Below are positions 34,373-42,149 of a stretch of 64,000 nt of DNA, one piece after another. A program made the translations under genes and the position numbers. The notes below the pieces were generated by a model. That model had not been told where the DNA came from. It saw only the letters and a list, made by a program, of their open reading frames with translations, and searched no databases. Source of the DNA: Saccharofermentans sp. (lineage in GTDB: Bacteria > Bacillota > Clostridia > Saccharofermentanales > Saccharofermentanaceae); contig JAIKVV010000052.1 in the NCBI GenBank assembly GCA_024685385.1, positions 1 through 64,000 of the forward strand, in the 5' to 3' direction. Positions within the stretch are counted from its first letter, which is position 1. The number at the start of each line of letters is the position of its first letter.

Positions 34373-34558
34373 ATGAAATCTAATGTAAAGATCGAGTTCC
34401 CAGACAACTTTGATCAGCTGATCACAAATGCGGCTATCGAAGCTGTCAAGACTCAGGGCGTGGAAATTGAATGTCCAAAGTGTCAAACTAAGTTCAAAAC
34501 AAAAGGCGAATCATTTCAATGCCCACATTGCAATCAATCATTCCACATAAACTTTTAG
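34373..34558 (+). CDS. 61-aa zinc-ribbon protein, antisense to the late operon
   Basis: AAAGGAG nine bases before the ATG, with an extended -10 (TGCTATATT, 34318-34326) upstream. The C-terminal half holds two CxxC knuckles ('IECPKCQTKF', 'FQCPHCNQSFHINF'), so a zinc ribbon is likely. The N-terminus is a helix (FDQLITNAAIEAVKTQ). It is the only plus-strand gene between the endolysin and the repressor, and its 3' end overlaps the convergent 34538-34732 gene by 21 bp. It could be expressed in the lysogen. Function unknown. Confidence 0.65.
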   Translation: MKSNVKIEFPDNFDQLITNAAIEAVKTQGVEIECPKCQTKFKTKGESFQCPHCNQSFHINF

Positions 34559-34732
34559 CTTTACATCCTTGGAAGCCAGTTCGTTTACCAATGAGCTGGC
34601 TTCATTAAGTATCTCAACCAGTTTATTTGCTTTGTCAATTGTTTCATCAAGTTCTGATTTATCAACTTTGACAGTAACAGGAATTGACTTTATCTGGTCT
34701 CCGCCTACACATACTATTATGTTTTTTTCCAT
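34538..34732 (-). CDS. Small phage protein of unknown function
   Basis: 64 aa from the ATG at 34730-34732, with TTGGAGGTAAAC upstream. Begins MEKNIIVCVGGDQIKSIPVTVKVDKSELDETIDKANKLV: a beta-hairpin start, then a helix, then a beta end (KDVKLKVYVE). No family recognised. A terminator stands just upstream, so it may depend on read-through or its own promoter. Confidence 0.6.
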   Translation of the reverse strand: MEKNIIVCVGGDQIKSIPVTVKVDKSELDETIDKANKLVEILNEASSLVNELASKDVKLKVYVE

Positions 34733-34745
34733 GTTTACCTCCAAT

Positions 34746-34785
34746 GAAAAAGAGGTCTGGTACCATTTTGATACCGAACCTCTTT
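34746..34785 (-). terminator. Terminator downstream of the MuF cassette
   Basis: AAAGAGGT-tc-GGTATC...GGTACC-ag-ACCTCTTT, followed on the minus strand by a T run. It closes the terminase-portal-MuF-small ORF block. Confidence 0.65.
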
Positions 34786-34850
34786 GGTTGATTATGTTAA
34801 GTTGTCTGGTCAGTTACTGGTTGAACGATGCACCGTTTTCGGTGGGGTGG

Positions 34851-34991
34851 TCAGGAACTGTGTTCCTTTTCTTGTAAACAAGCAATATACGCATCTTGCT
34901 CCTCAGGAGACATGTTAGAAAACTGATCTATCATTCCTCCCGGTTCATACATAGAATCATCAATAATTAAGTCTTTACTATTCCCAATCAT
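34851..34991 (-). CDS. 46-aa acidic ORF following the MuF-JAB gene
   Basis: ATG at 34989-34991 with AAGGAGATGATTATAT upstream; stop TGA at 34851-34853. Below the ORF-track cutoff. Acidic sequence MIGNSKDLIIDDSMYEPGGM, ending ACLQEKEHSS. It starts 24 bp after the MuF stop and ends before a terminator, sharing the AT-rich composition of the MuF C-terminal region. It may belong to the same module, for example as an immunity or folding partner. That is inference from context only. Confidence 0.55.
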   Translation of the reverse strand: MIGNSKDLIIDDSMYEPGGMIDQFSNMSPEEQDAYIACLQEKEHSS

Positions 34992-35014
34992 ATATAATCA
35001 TCTCCTTGTAATGA

Positions 35015-36697
35015 TTATATCAGTTTTGTCACCTTAAAGCCATAATCTTCGCTTAACTTTTTTAATGCGTATTCCGCAGCTGCAACTTTATCTTGATTTT
35101 GACGAAAATAATCTTTGTAGTGATCTAAAAACTCAGAATCAGGTATTTCCCTTGTTGGCCTTGTATAATGATAAACACTCCCATTATGTCCTGCCACCAT
35201 CCCAGAAGCATTTTTCGTAGACAATAACTCATTCAAATCTGTTAAACTTGGTGGTGAACTACTGGGATGATTATGAATTATTATAATCGGAGACCCAGAT
35301 TCATCAGCTTTTTTCAATTTACCAATGAATTTTACATCTCTTCCAACTCCAAATGGTACATTTTGGTTCGTTACACGCCCGATTTCTTCTCCAACTTTTT
35401 CTCCGCTTGAAAAAACTGCATACATCTCTTCAGTATTCTTCCCATCACGGTTTGTCAATGTCCAAGTTATTCTCGTTTTTATAGCTTCTGATGCTTTTTC
35501 CGAGTCCACAACACTCCTTATTGCTTTATCATACTCCTTACTTTGAATCTTTGGCCAATTTACACCATAATCCCCTTCTGTAGCCTTTCTTGAAGACTCA
35601 GCAACCATTGGTTTTCCATTTCCTGTATACCCCGGCGCTAGCCTCTTCGGATTCTTTCTCAAATACGGGTGCTCGCTCAAGTACTCGTCATGCTTCTGTG
35701 TCCATTCCTTAACCCTGGCATCGTATTTCTGTCGATCTGCCGGATCCACAGCTCCGTCACGGAGTCTCTTGTACTTTCTTATCTCACGTTCCTGTCTCCT
35801 TTGCTCCTGTTCCGCCTTATAGTGTTCCTTGTTTTCAACATCGTTGGGAAGTTCTGCTATCTCCGTGATTCCTTCAATGTACATGAACAGCTGATGCCTG
35901 CAGTTCGGATGAAGGAAGCCAGCTGCCTTTGCTTCAGATACGAGCTTATGCTTCCCGTCAGGCTTACCTTCAGAGTACACGTCATCGATCATGACCTTCC
36001 CCTGCCACTCCTGGCAGATCGGACAGGTCATGCCGATCACATTGGATACGACCAGGTATTCACCCAGTTCGTTCCTGACATCGCCGTTTGCCTGCCTGGT
36101 GACTTCGGAAGAACTCGTCCTCAACGCCATCTCCGCATAAGATGCGATGTTTACACGATTACCGTTCCTGTACTCAACACAGTTAAGACCTGCTGCCAGG
36201 AAGTCTCTGGAAGCTATGTCCACCGCCTGAGGTATCGTATAGCTTCCTGACTGTGCGTAGATATCAGCCTTCCTTAGGAAGTCTGTATATCCGCTGTTCA
36301 TCCTGTTGATCGCTGCATATCGTTTCGTATCGATATTCTGTACTGCCTCATTGATGATGATATCCAGCTTACTGCTGTTCACTCCGAAGAAACCCGGACG
36401 GATCCTCTTTTTTCCGAACAATGCAGCAAAACCTCTGGCATCATCAACACTGCCTTTGTAGGCTTCCTTCAGGAACTCGATAATAGCTGCTTTCGCTCTA
36501 TCGAAGTAACTGTTGGTCAGTCCAGCAACATTCTTACGATATTCTCTTAATCCGGTTATCTGTTCGGCCTGCCACTGGGTCCACTTAAAGCCTTCCATCT
36601 TCTCCCAGTCTTCGTGCCTCTTCATGTTGCGAATTGCCATTGCAAAAAGGTCATCCTCCATAGCCTGGAAGATGTCGCCAATATCTTCCCAGGTCAT
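35015..36697 (-). CDS. MuF/minor capsid protein 2 with C-terminal JAB/MPN-like domain
   Basis: 560 aa, AGGAGGTACCA before the ATG. Residues about 1-290 match phage minor capsid protein 2/MuF head proteins, with the Cys/His signature 'GMTCPICQEWQGKV' and 'HPNCRHQL'. A charged linker (EQRRQEREIRKYKRLRDG) follows. Residues about 390-560 carry 'IIIIHNHPSSSPPSLTDL', resembling the JAMM/RadC metal motif HxHP...SxxD, then 'GMVAGHNGSVYHYTRP'. The C-terminal third is visibly more AT-rich. MuF proteins are packaged in heads and may be injected; variable C-terminal enzyme domains are known in Firmicutes prophages. Confidence 0.8.
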   Translation of the reverse strand: MTWEDIGDIFQAMEDDLFAMAIRNMKRHEDWEKMEGFKWTQWQAEQITGLREYRKNVAGLTNSYFDRAKAAIIEFLKEAYKGSVDDARGFAALFGKKRIRPGFFGVNSSKLDIIINEAVQNIDTKRYAAINRMNSGYTDFLRKADIYAQSGSYTIPQAVDIASRDFLAAGLNCVEYRNGNRVNIASYAEMALRTSSSEVTRQANGDVRNELGEYLVVSNVIGMTCPICQEWQGKVMIDDVYSEGKPDGKHKLVSEAKAAGFLHPNCRHQLFMYIEGITEIAELPNDVENKEHYKAEQEQRRQEREIRKYKRLRDGAVDPADRQKYDARVKEWTQKHDEYLSEHPYLRKNPKRLAPGYTGNGKPMVAESSRKATEGDYGVNWPKIQSKEYDKAIRSVVDSEKASEAIKTRITWTLTNRDGKNTEEMYAVFSSGEKVGEEIGRVTNQNVPFGVGRDVKFIGKLKKADESGSPIIIIHNHPSSSPPSLTDLNELLSTKNASGMVAGHNGSVYHYTRPTREIPDSEFLDHYKDYFRQNQDKVAAAEYALKKLSEDYGFKVTKLI

Positions 36698-36715
36698 TGG
36701 TACCTCCTGATGTTA

Positions 36716-38200
36716 TTACACTGCGTATTCTTCCGGGGCAGGCGGTTCGATACCACCGTCTGCTATCCCCTTCTCTGCCTTTATCCTCTCGACCTCCGCT
36801 TTCTTCCACTCTTCGTCCTTCGTATCACCCCAGAGTTCCTCGACCTGTGTCTCCGTGCTCATCAGGTTGGAAGATGCGGCCTTACCCAGAGTCTCGACCT
36901 GAGCCTCGAACGACGGGTTCGCATACTCGCCGAACGTCACGGCAACATCCGTGTCCTCGATCCCCATGTCATAGAGGGTCGCATAGACAGCCAGGACATT
37001 CTTTACGAGCTCCGGTAAGACATCGTTAAGTGTATCGATTATGGTATCTCTCGTGTAGAGAGTAGCCTTCTCTTTCTCGCGTTGCGCTTCAGCATTGTCG
37101 AGTTTCTTCACATCGATACCCAACGTGCTGGGACTGATGATCCCCTGTAAGCACATATCCAGGGTATTGATATACGTGGCCAGAAGTCCGTCGTAATCGA
37201 TATGCGGAGCTTCAACCGTGATCGTATCCTTAGAGTTCTCTGACATGGAGCTCTTAAGTGCTATAAATTGATTGTCGAAAGCATTCGGCTCCATAGCCTT
37301 TCCGGTGTTCGGATCTCTCGGGATCATCGTCTCCGGGATATATGTCTTGACTCTTCCGATCCTCAATGCATCCTGCCACTGTGATATGGCTTCATCAAAC
37401 GCATCAAAGGCGTCCGTCTTCCTGTCGAAGATGGAACGGCCACGACCGGGGAACTTGGCTGACTTGTAAAACATCATCGGGAGAGCCATTACAAAATCAT
37501 CTTCCCAGGTGATCGTCTTCAGGCCCTTAAGATCCGGAACACTATCGAGGCTGACCTCGTTCCCGTTTTCATCGAAGAGGTGATACTCGATCATGCCCTT
37601 GGTGTAGTGTTCCTCTAGGTAATAGACCTTACGTGTCGCTTCTACATAGTAACGGGTGTTGAAGATAATCTTGTTTATCCTTCCGCGTTTCTTCTCGAAC
37701 TTAACACGGTCTGCCGGATAGAATTCTATAATGGGATAGTCCGAGATATCCTTATCGAATGATATCTTCCAAGCCCCGTCCCCCTGAACAAGAACATCAC
37801 CGATCGCCTGTGATACCGTATCGACAAAGTTATTGTCTTCACTGATCTCCTGCCAGGTATCGTTCCAGACATCCGGATCCGTTACTTCAATAGCATTAAG
37901 ATCTGTAATGACTATCGATGTCAGCATATCCACCATAAGCCCCGGAAGGCCGCTGTGGATCTTCCTCAGCCTGTTACCTCTTGACGGTACAGCTGCCCAG
38001 AACTTAGCTCTGACCACATCATCATGCACCGTAGTTAAGCTCTTATAGAACTGATCAAGTTCTGAAGCGCTGCCACGATACCAGAGATTGTACTCAAAGC
38101 ACGCATCTTGATGTGACATATCAGCATCGATCGTTATACGCTGATTCTCTGCAGGCTTGATGTCAAGCCACCGCTTGATCATCTCTTTTACTGCGCCCAT
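36716..38200 (-). CDS. Phage portal protein
   Basis: 494 aa, AAGGAGGAGAGC before the ATG. SPP1 gp6-like features: 'LPGLMVDMLTSIVITD', 'SQAIGDVLVQGDGAWKISFDKD', 'FPGRGRSIFDRKTDAFDAFDEAISQWQDALR' and 'GISPSTLGIDVKKLDNAEAQREKEK'. It forms the dodecameric DNA channel and lies between terminase and MuF genes as expected. Confidence 0.92.
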   Translation of the reverse strand: MGAVKEMIKRWLDIKPAENQRITIDADMSHQDACFEYNLWYRGSASELDQFYKSLTTVHDDVVRAKFWAAVPSRGNRLRKIHSGLPGLMVDMLTSIVITDLNAIEVTDPDVWNDTWQEISEDNNFVDTVSQAIGDVLVQGDGAWKISFDKDISDYPIIEFYPADRVKFEKKRGRINKIIFNTRYYVEATRKVYYLEEHYTKGMIEYHLFDENGNEVSLDSVPDLKGLKTITWEDDFVMALPMMFYKSAKFPGRGRSIFDRKTDAFDAFDEAISQWQDALRIGRVKTYIPETMIPRDPNTGKAMEPNAFDNQFIALKSSMSENSKDTITVEAPHIDYDGLLATYINTLDMCLQGIISPSTLGIDVKKLDNAEAQREKEKATLYTRDTIIDTLNDVLPELVKNVLAVYATLYDMGIEDTDVAVTFGEYANPSFEAQVETLGKAASSNLMSTETQVEELWGDTKDEEWKKAEVERIKAEKGIADGGIEPPAPEEYAV

Positions 38201-38210
38201 GCTCTCCTCC

Positions 38211-39560
38211 TTACGCCGCTAGCAGAAGCTGCTTAAACGGCTGTATTGAATATTCGTCCGAGTCGAGGCAGTCAACAGGATAGCTCCCGTCATCCACTCT
38301 GACCCAATCCTTCTCTAAGTATTCCTTCTCATCCCAGCACGCCTGTTCGTATGCATCGAGCCACTGCCGCATATGGGATGCGATCTTCTTTCTGCCCTGG
38401 TTGATCAGGATCTCCTGAAGGTGGATCCTGTCAACTATGCCTTCCTTCTTATAGGACGGCACTATGATCATGCTCTGAAGGCCGACATCATCCAGAGCCT
38501 TTCTCAAGGCCTGTCTGAATAGCTTGTCTGCCGATTCGCAGAACACGGTACATGTCTTAAGCTTCGGGTAAACCTTCGTCCACTTCAGGACGAATTGTGC
38601 GATCGCAGCTGCGTACTGAGCATGGTCCATTCCGTGCTCAATCCCCTGCTTATGGTAATACCCGTCTATCGCTACGACCTGACTATATCCGGATGTGAAT
38701 CCGTTCAACGTGGCTACCGTCGCATCCGTACCACCGACATCGACTCCTACCGAGAAGTCAATAAACGATATCTTACGGTCATAGGTACCTTCAGGAAGCT
38801 TTTCGACGATATCCTTCAGGTCTATCTCCACCGCCTTACTAAAGCCCGTGTAGATGATTCCTGAAGCCGTCGTGCGCTTTCCGAGAATATCAGCCTTGAA
38901 CCACTGGCTCTTCTGATCGTACGTCTTGATGATCTCTCTTATTCTGTCATCAGAGATCGAGAGGTTATCGGCTATCGTGAAGTGCTGGTAGTTATAACCG
39001 TAATTAGGATCCTTGCTTTGATTCTCCTTGTGTACGGATTCTATCTCCTGATAGAACCAATGTCTGGGCGGCTTCGGATTCAGGTCCATGAAGATCCTTC
39101 GTCTGCCTGCTGCCAGCGTACGATCGAAGCATTCCTGTATGAATGTCTTGTGACACTCGTTAGCCTCTGTTATATACACGCATCCGAGCGAGAATCCTTT
39201 GATACGAGCTGCATCATTTATCTTCTGACCGCCCGCGATCAGTACGATCTTCTCGCCCTTGGCCGTCATTATGAACAGAGCATCTAACCCTTCATACTTT
39301 CCTTCCCGGCATCTTCCGCGGAAGTAATGCTTCAGTCCGAACCCGTTCGAGTCGATGATGTTCATCCTCGCCGTACCATGCGTAACTCCGGCAGCTAAGT
39401 GGATCTTGTCTGTCGTGACCTCAATATTCATCGCGAATGCAATGATATTGATCACGTTCTTTCCGGCACGCTTACCGCCTTCGGCCACGTTGAGCCAGCA
39501 GGATCCGCTCCGTCTGATGTATGCGGCCTGCTTCTTTGTAAACGGTGCATACTTACTCAT
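38211..39560 (-). CDS. terL: Terminase large subunit
   Basis: 449 aa from the ATG at 39558-39560 preceded by GGAGAAGGTG; the track start is 15 codons upstream, inside terS. ATPase motifs: unusual Walker A 'VAEGGKRAGKNV', then 'IKGFSLGCVYITEANE' (Walker B-like with catalytic Glu). Nuclease domain with 'FSVGVDVGGTDATV' and a C-terminal acidic 'DCLDSDEY'. It packages DNA into the prohead. The start overlaps the small-subunit stop by eight bases. Confidence 0.92.
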   Translation of the reverse strand: MSKYAPFTKKQAAYIRRSGSCWLNVAEGGKRAGKNVINIIAFAMNIEVTTDKIHLAAGVTHGTARMNIIDSNGFGLKHYFRGRCREGKYEGLDALFIMTAKGEKIVLIAGGQKINDAARIKGFSLGCVYITEANECHKTFIQECFDRTLAAGRRRIFMDLNPKPPRHWFYQEIESVHKENQSKDPNYGYNYQHFTIADNLSISDDRIREIIKTYDQKSQWFKADILGKRTTASGIIYTGFSKAVEIDLKDIVEKLPEGTYDRKISFIDFSVGVDVGGTDATVATLNGFTSGYSQVVAIDGYYHKQGIEHGMDHAQYAAAIAQFVLKWTKVYPKLKTCTVFCESADKLFRQALRKALDDVGLQSMIIVPSYKKEGIVDRIHLQEILINQGRKKIASHMRQWLDAYEQACWDEKEYLEKDWVRVDDGSYPVDCLDSDEYSIQPFKQLLLAA

Positions 39561-40068
39561 GCGTGTCACCTTCTCCCAGGAACGCACCAAGATCTCTGTC
39601 ATCATCTGCGGAGAACACCTTGCAAGTCAGATCATCTATCTTGCTGAGTTCTGAAGAGTTCTCCGTAAGGACCTCGCGCTTGTCACGCCACTGATCCGGT
39701 TTCCTGTTCTTGAGCCAGAAGATCTGAGCTGTCGTATCCGGAGCTACATCCTTCTCGACTTCTTTTACAGTGACCATTTCATACTGACCTGTAGTACGGT
39801 TCCACTGCTTTTCCCGTATGACCTCTTTCGCCTTATAACCGGTTGCCTTACGGAAGAGTGCCTGCTCGACCTCTCGATCGGCTACTTCCTTGTTCTTTTT
39901 TATGGCCTCGCAAATCTCGCAATAAGAATGTTGCCATCGATAAAGAGTAGCAACATTTATTCCCATGTTCTTAGCAATCTCTTCATCGGTCAGGCCGTCT
40001 CTGGCCCATCCTTCGATCAGAAGTAATCCTTCAGGCGTAAGCCAGCGTTGATACTTGCCTTTCGCCAT
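39553..40068 (-). CDS. terS: Terminase small subunit
   Basis: 171 aa with AGAGGAGGTAACCT before the ATG. The N-terminal HTH ('LTDEEIAKNMGINVATLYRWQHSYCEICEAIKKNKEV') should bind the packaging site. 'QALFRKATGYKAKEV' and 'APDTTAQIFWLKNRKPDQWRDKREV' are typical of phage small terminases. Translationally coupled to the large subunit. Confidence 0.9.
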   Translation of the reverse strand: MAKGKYQRWLTPEGLLLIEGWARDGLTDEEIAKNMGINVATLYRWQHSYCEICEAIKKNKEVADREVEQALFRKATGYKAKEVIREKQWNRTTGQYEMVTVKEVEKDVAPDTTAQIFWLKNRKPDQWRDKREVLTENSSELSKIDDLTCKVFSADDDRDLGAFLGEGDTHE

Positions 40069-40082
40069 AGGTTACCTCCTCT

Positions 40083-40478
40083 CTAAGAGTCCCACCTCAA
40101 TCCGTACTCCTTGATAATATCGTCGAATTCTTCAACATCATGAGGTTTGACATAAGGCTCTCCTTTATCATCGATCCCGATATGCAGCAGCTCGTGCCAC
40201 ATCAGTATCTTCATTTGTTTGTCATCGAGGTGTTCACAGTTGAGATCGTAAATAATGATCACGAAATCATATGGGCAGTACAGCTTCCAGATTTCCGGAA
40301 CCTTCTTGCACTCCCCGTACACGAGTTGTGTTTTCCCTCTGGTCTTCTTCTTGGAAGATGATATGAATCCTACGGCTACACCCAGATCAAGCAGATCCTG
40401 TCTCTTAAGTTGCAGGACCTCAGCTCCCAGAACGCCATACTCCTCTGATATGCAGTATATCGGTTCAGAATCAATCAT
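40083..40478 (-). CDS. Putative phage metallopeptidase
   Basis: 131 aa from the ATG at 40476-40478, with GGGAG upstream; the longer track ORF starts with GTG. The zinc motif 'MWHELLHIGIDDKG' (HExxH) lies near residue 100, preceded by a beta stretch 'YDFVIIIYDLNCEHLDDKQM'. This matches the putative phage metallopeptidases often found beside terminase genes. Substrate unknown. Confidence 0.75.
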   Translation of the reverse strand: MIDSEPIYCISEEYGVLGAEVLQLKRQDLLDLGVAVGFISSSKKKTRGKTQLVYGECKKVPEIWKLYCPYDFVIIIYDLNCEHLDDKQMKILMWHELLHIGIDDKGEPYVKPHDVEEFDDIIKEYGLRWDS

Positions 40479-40560
40479 ATTCAAACTCCCAAAGGAAAAG
40501 GGCACCGCTTTTCGGCGATACCCTCAATAATTAGACACTATCAGGATAACATTATTTTTA

Positions 40561-40590
40561 CTCTCATTTACTCTCATTTTCTCTCATTTT
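40561..40590. repeat. Three 10-bp phased repeats
   Basis: CTCTCATTTA, CTCTCATTTT, CTCTCATTTT run head to tail with exactly one helical turn each, in the gap between the lipoprotein stop and the metallopeptidase/terminase genes. Possibly a protein-binding site (packaging or regulatory). Confidence 0.6.
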
Positions 40591-40612
40591 GTGTTTTTTG
40601 TTGTCCGACTTC

Positions 40613-41023
40613 TTAATCAATCGTTTCTGCATCAACAGGAATCCACATCTTGGGATTGAAGTTGATCGTATATCTGTAGTTGCTGACATCATTGGCTCCA
40701 AGGTTCAGATCTTCGATAACATATGTAACGTTATCAGACAGTCCAATAATGTGCTTCTGATAAGTTCCATCATCCTCAACCGTTATCTCAAGCTGATTAT
40801 CATCGGTATCAGCCATGATCGAAAGCTTCCCGACCATCTGAAAGAGTGTGTCTCCGGTAATACAGTCGATTACCGTCACCCTTCTAACGATGTTGAAGTT
40901 GTCAGCTTCCTTAGACAGATTATAACTTGCTCTCTCTGCCTGTGTAGTACAACCAACAAGGAAGCCCATGATAAGGCATGTAATGCATACTGTGTTAATT
41001 ACTAATGCTATTTTGTTTTTCAT
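40613..41023 (-). CDS. Prophage-encoded beta-rich lipoprotein
   Basis: 136 aa with AGGAGGTAGATAAAA before the ATG. Signal peptide with lipobox 'GFLVGC' (Cys about 25), then a beta-rich body ('RRVTVIDCITGDTLFQMVGKLSIMAD', 'EITVEDDGTYQKHIIGLSDNVTYVIEDL'). It resembles phage-encoded beta-sandwich lipoproteins. Surface lipoproteins from prophages can block superinfection; that role is inferred. It lies in the early/middle part of the lytic operon. Confidence 0.75.
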   Translation of the reverse strand: MKNKIALVINTVCITCLIMGFLVGCTTQAERASYNLSKEADNFNIVRRVTVIDCITGDTLFQMVGKLSIMADTDDNQLEITVEDDGTYQKHIIGLSDNVTYVIEDLNLGANDVSNYRYTINFNPKMWIPVDAETID

Positions 41024-41025
41024 TT

Positions 41026-41214
41026 TTATCTACCTCCTAGAAAATTGGTAATATCTGTAGTGTCCTCTGTTACGACCTGCCACTTCGGAATAGATATAGT
41101 GTGCTCCTTGGTGTTTTTATCTGGGAATACCCGAACCATGTAATAAAAGTCTGTTTCCTTTACCACTTCACCAAGGTATTCACTTCTGCCCATATATCTG
41201 GCAAGCGTGCTCAT
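41026..41214 (-). CDS. Small phage protein, unknown function
   Basis: 62 aa from the ATG overlapping the upstream stop (ATGA, 41211-41214), with GAGGAAGGTC upstream. The track start is 18 codons earlier, inside the preceding gene. Beta-rich: 'EYLGEVVKETDFYYMVRVFPDKNTKEHTISIPKWQVV'. No family recognised. Confidence 0.65.
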   Translation of the reverse strand: MSTLARYMGRSEYLGEVVKETDFYYMVRVFPDKNTKEHTISIPKWQVVTEDTTDITNFLGGR

Positions 41215-41654
41215 GATGACCTTCCTCTGTATAACCGATACAAAGTCTCTCTCCAGAGTCTCCAGCAATGACTGGTTGAATAGTTCAGCCTTTTGCTTAC
41301 CTGTTCCATTGACAGGCTTTCCAGATAGTAGAGTCTCAGGACTTCCCTTCCTATCCCGTCCAGAGAATAGATCATCTCTTCAGCCCATGCATTCTGTTCC
41401 TTCAGGTATGACAAACGTGCAAGCATGATCCTCTTCTCTTCATCGATCCGGTATATCGCATTGATAATTGCTGCATCCGGTTCAGTCTGATGCTGAATCC
41501 GATCCTTGCTGTAGTCGACAGCTCCGGAAGTTACTGTCCCGAGAATATCATCAGCTATCGTATCCAATGATTTCTTAAGGGAATTGATCTCTCTGGAGTT
41601 GATCCTGACGTCATAGAATCTGGATTTAAATTCGTAGAAAGACATATCTCTCAT
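41211..41654 (-). CDS. ArpU/RinA-like late transcription regulator (sigma-70 region 4-like)
   Basis: 147 aa. The start has the anti-SD match GGTGATC. A helical N-terminus is followed by 'LDGIGREVLRLYYLESLSMEQVSKRLNYSTSHCWRLWRETL', a sigma-70 region 4-type HTH. Such proteins (ArpU, RinA, DUF1492) sit before the terminase genes in Firmicutes phages and control late genes. Location fits. Confidence 0.78.
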   Translation of the reverse strand: MRDMSFYEFKSRFYDVRINSREINSLKKSLDTIADDILGTVTSGAVDYSKDRIQHQTEPDAAIINAIYRIDEEKRIMLARLSYLKEQNAWAEEMIYSLDGIGREVLRLYYLESLSMEQVSKRLNYSTSHCWRLWRETLYRLYRGRSS

Positions 41655-41660
41655 TGAAGA

Positions 41661-41753
41661 TCACCCTTTCTTCCTTTTGTTGAAACCGCCGATGATCGCC
41701 AAAATGATGATCGTTCCGCAAATGATAAATGTGATCTGTACAGCTGTTGACAT
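41661..41753 (-). CDS. 30-aa single-pass membrane peptide
   Basis: ATG at 41751-41753 with AGGAGGTGTAAAT and stop at 41661-41663; below the ORF-track cutoff. One hydrophobic helix (ITFIICGTIIILAIIGGF) and a basic end (NKRKKG). The strong ribosome binding site and fit between neighbouring stops and starts support it. Role unknown. Confidence 0.6.
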   Translation of the reverse strand: MSTAVQITFIICGTIIILAIIGGFNKRKKG

Positions 41754-41755
41754 AT

Positions 41756-42148
41756 TTACACCTCCTCTCTATTGTTGACTTTTATGTAGATGCCTTCTGT
41801 TCCTGTAGTCCAGTACTTGCCGATAATCTCGTAAGTAACGTGTGCGTCGTCCTTCCAAAATCCCTTCTTAGTCATGCAGTCCTTCAGGAGCTTGATCATA
41901 TTATCCGTATCAGGTTTAGTGATCTTAGGAGATTTGTCTGGGTGCTCATCCGAATGAAAGTAAAATATGACCATGAGCATGATCGGAGCTTTTATGCGGG
42001 TATCCGGTTTGAACCTGTCCAGATGTGCTAAGTATTTTTCCTTGGCTGCCTTAACGGAAGCATCCGGATATATAGTTCCGGTCTTGGTGTTGATCTTCTT
42101 CTCCTGAGCTGTAGCGGTAGGGATACGCATAGGCATAAAGAATTCCAT
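41756..42148 (-). CDS. RusA-family Holliday junction resolvase
   Basis: 130 aa, AGGAGGCGTAAT before the ATG. The RusA signature is clear: 'ITKPDTDNMIKLLKDCMTKKGFWKDDAHV', with the catalytic Asp residues. Resolves branched phage DNA before packaging. It follows the ParB-like gene by one base. Confidence 0.9.
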   Translation of the reverse strand: MEFFMPMRIPTATAQEKKINTKTGTIYPDASVKAAKEKYLAHLDRFKPDTRIKAPIMLMVIFYFHSDEHPDKSPKITKPDTDNMIKLLKDCMTKKGFWKDDAHVTYEIIGKYWTTGTEGIYIKVNNREEV

Positions 42149-42149
42149 A

